Shown: one piece after another, positions 60,499 to 64,000 of the stretch
How positions within the stretch are numbered: position 1 is the first letter of the stretch
Layout of the letters: each line of letters begins with the position of its first letter
From: [Pasteurella] aerogenes
Lineage (GTDB): Bacteria > Pseudomonadota > Gammaproteobacteria > Enterobacterales > Pasteurellaceae
Direction of reading: 5' to 3'
Length of the DNA stretch: 64,000 nt
NCBI GenBank assembly: GCA_900637275.1
Contig: LR134362.1
Coordinates: 744,001 to 808,000, forward strand
The notes under the pieces: generated by a model
Told to the model about the DNA's origin: nothing
The model's input: the letters and a program-made list of their open reading frames with translations, nothing else
Database searches by the model: none
Translations under genes and position numbers: made by a program

Positions 60499-60691
60499 TG
60501 TGAAATGCCCTAAATGCGGAGGAGAAGCCACAGAAAGAAAAAGCCGAAGCAAAGGTGCTAAAGATAGATTTAGATGTTTTGGGAAACAATGGAGTAAAGA
60601 GAATTACAAGGATGGTGTTCTGTACTCTACTACTATTGGTTACACCCCATCTTGTGGGTTATTTGGTATTAAGGACTTAAAAAATGACTGA
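60488..60691 (+). CDS. Zinc-ribbon-like phage protein (first of pair)
   Basis: A 67-residue protein (MFADVKCPKCGGEATERKSRSKG..., RFRCFGKQWS, PSCGLFGIK). A CxxC near the start and two later cysteines give a possible zinc site. The pattern recurs in the next gene (CPKC, RC, SCG), so the two appear to be diverged duplicates. Overlaps the next gene by 8 bp. Function is unknown. Confidence 0.65.
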   Translation: MFADVKCPKCGGEATERKSRSKGAKDRFRCFGKQWSKENYKDGVLYSTTIGYTPSCGLFGIKDLKND

Positions 60692-60899
60692 TTACAAATG
60701 CCCAAAATGTAACGGAGAACTGGAGGATTTAAGCATTAACGATGATTGGGGCTGGCACGTTGAAGAGCCTTATCGCTGTAACGGTCATTACACAGGGCGA
60801 TTTCCCAATATCAGCAAATATTGTGCGATGAATAGAACGAAGTCTTGTGGGTATTTTACGAGAGAGCAGGTGGGGTGTGGCAAGCCAAGCGAAACGTAA
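60684..60899 (+). CDS. Zinc-ribbon-like phage protein (second of pair)
   Basis: A 71-residue protein (MTDYKCPKCNGELEDLSIND..., PYRCNGHYTG, CAMNRTKSCGYF). Cysteine pattern CPKC - RC - SCG parallels the preceding protein. Such restriction-alleviation (Lar)-like ribbons occur in phage nin regions, but a match to Lar is not certain. The downstream DUF1367 gene begins inside its 3' end. Confidence 0.65.
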   Translation: MTDYKCPKCNGELEDLSINDDWGWHVEEPYRCNGHYTGRFPNISKYCAMNRTKSCGYFTREQVGCGKPSET

Positions 60900-61509
60900 A
60901 ACTGTTATCCACGCAGTGAAGTATCCAAATGGCGCGGTGGTGGCGGAAACGGATTACGACCGCAATTTGTTGAAAAGTTTACCTATTGGAAGTGCGGTTA
61001 AAATTATGCCACTTTCCAATAATCGAAACTATCAGCACCACAAGAAATTTTTTGCATTGTTGGAAGCTGGCTTTGAGTATTGGCAGCCAGAATTTAGCGT
61101 ATTAACTCAAGCGGAAGAATGGATTGCTCAAGCTGTGGCGCATGAAATTGCTGTGGCTGCAAATGATAAAAATCTCTATCAGAACGTAACAAAGCCAATC
61201 GCAGATCGTGTTTTAGAAAAAGTGCGGTCAAATCGTGAATCTAAATTGGACTATGAAGGTATGAAAACGCTTGAAGCCTATTTAGATCATGTGATGAAAA
61301 AGGCTGGGTTTTACGATATTAAGCCAAGCCAAGACGGTGGATCGATGAAAGAACGCTGGTCAATTTCTTTCGACAATATGAGCCAAGAGAAATTCAACGA
61401 TGTTTACAAAGGTGTGTTTGGCGTAATTTGGAATGAAACACTTTCTAATATCTATGAAAGCGAATGGGAATTAGACAACAAGATTAACCAATTAATAGGA
61501 TTTTGCTGA
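60877..61509 (+). CDS. DUF1367 family phage protein
   Basis: A 210-residue protein. GTG 60877 is chosen (VASQAKRKTVIHAVKYPNGAVV); an earlier in-frame GTG at 60847 also exists. NRNYQHHKKFFALLEAGFEYWQP is the DUF1367 signature, a family common beside RusA in lambdoid nin regions. Biochemical role is unknown; its constant partnership with resolvase suggests DNA recombination. Its stop overlaps the next start (TGATG). Confidence 0.82.
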   Translation: MASQAKRKTVIHAVKYPNGAVVAETDYDRNLLKSLPIGSAVKIMPLSNNRNYQHHKKFFALLEAGFEYWQPEFSVLTQAEEWIAQAVAHEIAVAANDKNLYQNVTKPIADRVLEKVRSNRESKLDYEGMKTLEAYLDHVMKKAGFYDIKPSQDGGSMKERWSISFDNMSQEKFNDVYKGVFGVIWNETLSNIYESEWELDNKINQLIGFC

Positions 61510-61796
61510 TGAAAATTGATCTTAGAAAAGAAGCAAAAGGTAGAGAGTGCCAAGTTAGACTTACTGGCATTTGTAACCATAATCCAGAAACTACCGTATT
61601 AGCCCACTATCGCATGGCTGGTTTAAATGGTGCAGGACAAAAGCCTGATGATATTTTCGGTGCATGGTGTTGTAGTAGCTGTCACGACGAATGCGACCGC
61701 AGAACGCGTAAATTAGAAACAGAGTTTGTGAGACATTCTCATGCTGAAGGGGTTTTCAGAACTCAGGCAATTTTACGCGGGGAGGGGAAATTGTGA
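61509..61796 (+). CDS. DUF1364 family putative nuclease
   Basis: A 95-residue protein: GRECQVRLTGICNHNPETTVLAHYR ... GAWCCSSCHDECDRRTRK. The Cys/His arrangement (C-x5-C, H, CCSSCHDECD) is like HNH/zinc-finger phage nucleases grouped as DUF1364. ATG 61509 shares its A with the DUF1367 stop. It overlaps rusA by 4 bp. Confidence 0.8.
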   Translation: MKIDLRKEAKGRECQVRLTGICNHNPETTVLAHYRMAGLNGAGQKPDDIFGAWCCSSCHDECDRRTRKLETEFVRHSHAEGVFRTQAILRGEGKL

Positions 61797-62158
61797 GTGA
61801 ATGGGTGGAGATTGTATTACCGTATCCGCCAAGCGTGAATCATTACTGGAAACATACAAGACAGGGTAAGCATTATATTTCAAAAGCCGGCAGAGAATTT
61901 AAACGCATTGCTACTGAAGTTTGTAAACAGTTCGATCCGTTTGAAAGTGCGGTCGAAATCAAGATAGAAATTTACTTCCCAGATAATCGCGCTCGTGACC
62001 TAGACAACTTACCCAAAGGTATTTTTGATAGTCTAGTCGGTGCTGGTCTAATCAAAGATGACAACCGCACTGTTATTCGCAAATACTCAATCGAAGAAAA
62101 AGGTGTTATCGCCAAAGGTAAAACCATCATCAAGATTAAAGGAATTAATAATGCGTAA
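61793..62158 (+). CDS. rusA: RusA-type Holliday junction resolvase
   Basis: A 121-residue endonuclease: LPYPPSVNHYWKHTRQGKHYISKAGREFK and PDNRARDLDNLPKGIFDSLVGAGLIKDDNRT carry the conserved aspartates (RDLDN, KDDN) that bind metal. It cleaves four-way junctions in phage recombination. It begins at GTG 61793, inside the end of the preceding gene, and overlaps the Q gene by 8 bp. Confidence 0.93.
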   Translation: MSEWVEIVLPYPPSVNHYWKHTRQGKHYISKAGREFKRIATEVCKQFDPFESAVEIKIEIYFPDNRARDLDNLPKGIFDSLVGAGLIKDDNRTVIRKYSIEEKGVIAKGKTIIKIKGINNA

Positions 62159-62657
62159 ATTCAGTGAATTAACTCTAACAGCAGAACAGGAAAGATTCGT
62201 TGATGAATGGATGTATAAATGGGGCGCTTGGGTTCGTAGCGGTCGTATTGATAAATCACAATTTAATATTATTGCTAAATTGATGCAATCTGCTATTCCA
62301 GCCGAGCCGAGTGAACCTATGTGCGATGATGATACTGGAATGATGATTAGTGAAAGAATTGAGAAATTCTTTAAAAATAACGATAGATTGTTACACTTCA
62401 TTATATTTTCATACTATGTAAATAAGCGAACGGTAAATTTTATTGCAGTTAAATTACGCGATAATTGTGGTGAAATGAAAATGCAACCATGCGCTGGTAA
62501 ATCAAATATTCGTGTTCCTAGCTTAGATACTTATAAGCGAAAGGTGAAAAAAGAACTTAATGTGGCAAAAGCGATAATTCACGAATTTCTTGTAGTTGGT
62601 TTCATTTTGTTGCGAACTGGCAGAAAAAATTCAAAAAGTATCAAAATTAAATATTGA
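62151..62657 (+). CDS. Q-type late antiterminator
   Basis: A 168-residue protein (FVDEWMYKWGAWVRSGRIDKSQFNII ... VNKRTVNFIAVKL ... SLDTYKRKVKKEL). The WGAWVRSGR segment is typical of phage Q antiterminators of the P22/phi21 type. It overlaps the rusA end, and directly after it come a promoter (62654-62682) and a terminator (62719-62766), the expected site of Q action. Confidence 0.82.
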   Translation: MRKFSELTLTAEQERFVDEWMYKWGAWVRSGRIDKSQFNIIAKLMQSAIPAEPSEPMCDDDTGMMISERIEKFFKNNDRLLHFIIFSYYVNKRTVNFIAVKLRDNCGEMKMQPCAGKSNIRVPSLDTYKRKVKKELNVAKAIIHEFLVVGFILLRTGRKNSKSIKIKY

Positions 62658-62682
62658 CAACCTTGCATACTTGCACTATTAT
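62654..62682 (+). promoter_or_regulatory. Late promoter (pR'-like)
   Basis: TTGACA (62654-62659), a 17-bp spacer, TATTAT (62677-62682). It overlaps the end of Q and is followed by a terminator, as lambda pR' is by tR'. Confidence 0.8.
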
Positions 62683-62718
62683 TTCGTTATATGGTGGTCA
62701 TAGTCTAAGTATTGTAAT

Positions 62719-62766
62719 AACCCTGAGATGTTCACCAGTTTGATCGGAAACGGTCGGGGTTTTTTG
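62719..62766 (+). terminator. Early-late terminator (tR'-like)
   Basis: AACCCTGA/TCGGGGTT outer pairing and GATCG-GAAA-CGGTC inner hairpin, then six T. It lies 37 bp past the late promoter, where Q must override it. Confidence 0.75.
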
Positions 62767-62778
62767 TTTGGGGTAAAA

Positions 62779-62973
62779 ATGGAACTTACTTTAGGCGATA
62801 AAATTAAAATAAATGGTGAAGAAGTGCCAGAGTATTTGCTCAAGGCACTTCGAGATAATATCAATGTTTTATACCCGCAAAATCCAGTTGAGTGCAATGG
62901 TAAAATTATCACCTCTAGTATAGAGGTGAATAAATTCAACGTCTCACAAAACCATATTCCGCAGAGTGCTTGA
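62779..62973 (+). CDS. Hypothetical small phage protein
   Basis: A 64-residue protein (MELTLGDKIKINGEEVPEYLLKALRDNINVLYPQNP...). Start ATG 62779 follows GGGGTAAAA. It is the first gene after the late terminator. Its 3' end overlaps the convergent EELxH gene by 38 bp. No family is recognised. Confidence 0.55.
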   Translation: MELTLGDKIKINGEEVPEYLLKALRDNINVLYPQNPVECNGKIITSSIEVNKFNVSQNHIPQSA

Positions 62974-63385
62974 CACAAGGGTACAGTAATTCAACAATTT
63001 TATGTGTTAGTTCTTCATTGCGAGCATTCATGAAAGCGTGAACTAATTCTTCTAAATATGCCCCTACTTGAGATTCATAAGAAAGAGTAGATGATTCCAC
63101 TATATTAAGGTAGATGAAATTTCTTATGTGAAGATGTAGTGCTGGTTGTGGGATGTAGTATGAAAAAGGTATTCCATCAATGTCAACTTGCATTTGTCTC
63201 GAACCAAAAATTAAAACTACCTTTTTGTTAAGGTGGCAGTGAGAGTTTATAATATCTACAGCTGTTATAAATGCCTTAATTGCTGTTTGATATTGTTCAT
63301 TATCTTCAAACTCCATTGATTCTATTTCAAAAAATGATCTTATAGGATATGGAATAGAATTAATAATTGTATTATGGTCAATCAT
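62936..63385 (-). CDS. Unknown protein with EELxH motif (copy 2)
   Basis: A 149-residue protein, leftward within the rightward late region. Homologous to the protein at 52864-53304: central IPQPALHLHIRNFIYLNI and YLEELVHAFMN (Glu112, Glu113, His116, Asn120). Both copies are inverted relative to their surroundings and flank the regulatory and replication core. Function is unknown; a metal-binding helix is possible. An AGAGGTTT ribosome site precedes the ATG. Confidence 0.75.
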   Translation of the reverse strand: MIDHNTIINSIPYPIRSFFEIESMEFEDNEQYQTAIKAFITAVDIINSHCHLNKKVVLIFGSRQMQVDIDGIPFSYYIPQPALHLHIRNFIYLNIVESSTLSYESQVGAYLEELVHAFMNARNEELTHKIVELLYPCVKHSAEYGFVRR

Positions 63386-63496
63386 TTTAAACCTCTGCTA
63401 GTTTATTTGTTGGGGAACAATATTCTAGCAGATTTTTTAACCAAGCTCAGTCTTTACGGACTGGGCTTTTTTATTGCCTGATATGAGGGCTAAGGT

Positions 63497-63772
63497 ATGA
63501 AAAATGCTATGAGAGATATGGGAACACAGACGTATATTTGGTCTGGCTTTGGTGGGATTATTGCGTGGCTGAGCGAGCAACAGAATTTAATGATTTTGAG
63601 CCTTGCGATTGGTATTGTGACAGCGTGTGCGAATTTATATCAACGCTGTGAAGAAGGTAAGGCAAAGCGTCGTGAACGTGAGCGAGCAGAAGAAGCTCAT
63701 CAAATCCGAATGCAGATTTATCGTGCAAGAGCAGAGAGATTAAGCAATGAGCAAGCTAAGAAAACTGGGTAA
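63497..63772 (+). CDS. Phage holin
   Basis: A 91-residue protein with two hydrophobic segments (IWSGFGGIIAWLS and LMILSLAIGIVTACANLY) and a strongly basic C-terminal helix (KAKRRERERAEEAHQIR). This is a typical class II holin or pinholin layout. It begins MKNAMRDMG with two or three possible starts, so a holin/antiholin dual start as in lambda S is possible. It overlaps the endolysin gene by 26 bp. Confidence 0.85.
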   Translation: MKNAMRDMGTQTYIWSGFGGIIAWLSEQQNLMILSLAIGIVTACANLYQRCEEGKAKRRERERAEEAHQIRMQIYRARAERLSNEQAKKTG

Positions 63773-64000
63773 AGTTGGCGGTGGGGTTTGTGCTATCAGT
63801 GCCATTATTGCGGTATTAAATACAGATTTTCACGGTCAATTTCGTACAAGTCAGCAAGGGCTTGAGATTATAGGTGATGCAGAAGGTTGTAAACGTGAGC
63901 CTTATTTATGTCCTGCAAATGTGCTTACTGTTGGTATTGGTTCAACGGAAGCGTCAAGCGGTAAGATTGAAAGAAAAGTTTACACAGACAAAGAGATTGC
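63747..64000 (+). CDS. SAR endolysin (glycosyl hydrolase 24 type), cut by window end
   Basis: The first 84 residues are visible. An uncleaved signal-arrest-release segment (VGGGVCAISAIIAVL) is followed by the muramidase active site EGCKREPYLCPANVLTVGIG. The catalytic triad is E46-x8-C55-x5-T61, the Cys variant of the usual E-x8-D-x5-T. It degrades peptidoglycan after the holin or pinholin collapses the membrane potential. Confidence 0.92.
   Translation, partial: MSKLRKLGKVGGGVCAISAIIAVLNTDFHGQFRTSQQGLEIIGDAEGCKREPYLCPANVLTVGIGSTEASSGKIERKVYTDKEI

Larger units (their letters stand above)
42124..64000. mobile_element. Lambdoid prophage integrated at ssrA (continues past the window)
   Basis: Order: int, xis, leftward early genes with exo-bet and antirepressor-type genes, accessory toxin-antitoxin and defence-like genes, cI/cro switch, cII, rha, O with iterons, P, nin-type genes, rusA, Q, late promoter, holin, endolysin. 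Packaging and structural genes are expected to the right. Uptake sequences still occur inside, so the phage has long resided in Pasteurellaceae. Confidence 0.95.

Noticed and set aside
62087..62401. 104-codon leftward frame
   Set aside because: Antisense to rusA and Q, both recognisable.

Overview
The window is chromosomal DNA of a Pasteurellaceae bacterium. It is AT-rich, carries many copies of the Haemophilus-type DNA uptake sequence AAGTGCGGT (often as inverted pairs acting as terminators), and its housekeeping proteins closely resemble Haemophilus/Pasteurella/Aggregatibacter families. The genus cannot be fixed from this window alone.

Bases 1-41700 are mostly core genome. 1-8562 holds a metabolic island: a leftward aromatic-acid transporter, benzoylformate decarboxylase and aldehyde dehydrogenase (cut by the window start), then an OPA-family transporter, an exported metallo-beta-lactamase-fold protein, a small lipoprotein and a Tat-exported FMN 2-hydroxyacid dehydrogenase. 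Together these look like a mandelate/benzoylformate route. Next come moeA-moeB, folE, an N-terminally damaged SDR, a zinc alcohol dehydrogenase, metE/metR with a MetJ operator, azlCD, matP-lonH-fabA (fabA with FadR-like and FabR-like sites), ybaK, usg, a purine permease, a DsrE protein, recB-recD, rplM-rpsI, sspAB, asnS, a ROK regulator, bioD and a repeat-rich lipoprotein.

A 3.6-kb group II intron (32178-35769) with a reverse transcriptase/HNH maturase sits inside the rpsI stop codon, upstream of the rpsI terminator.

ssrA (tmRNA, 41759-42123) is the integration site of a lambdoid prophage that runs from 42124 past the window end. Its leftward arm carries int/xis, small accessory genes, a BRO-N and a KilA-N antirepressor-type gene, Exo/Bet recombination and Phd-Doc, driven by a family of related promoters. 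Two elements upstream of the antirepressor genes look like C4-type antisense RNAs: each has a hairpin loop complementary to the downstream Shine-Dalgarno region. Opposite-strand cargo includes an Abi-alpha protein, a protein with an EELxH motif and an HI1419/HI1420-type toxin-antitoxin pair. Between the last two is an ORF-poor stretch of about 0.8 kb, dense in helices and ending in a strong terminator; it is the best candidate here for an undescribed structured RNA. The rightward arm is cro, cII, rha, O (with five 19-bp iterons), P, nin-type genes, rusA, Q, late promoter and terminator, holin and SAR endolysin.
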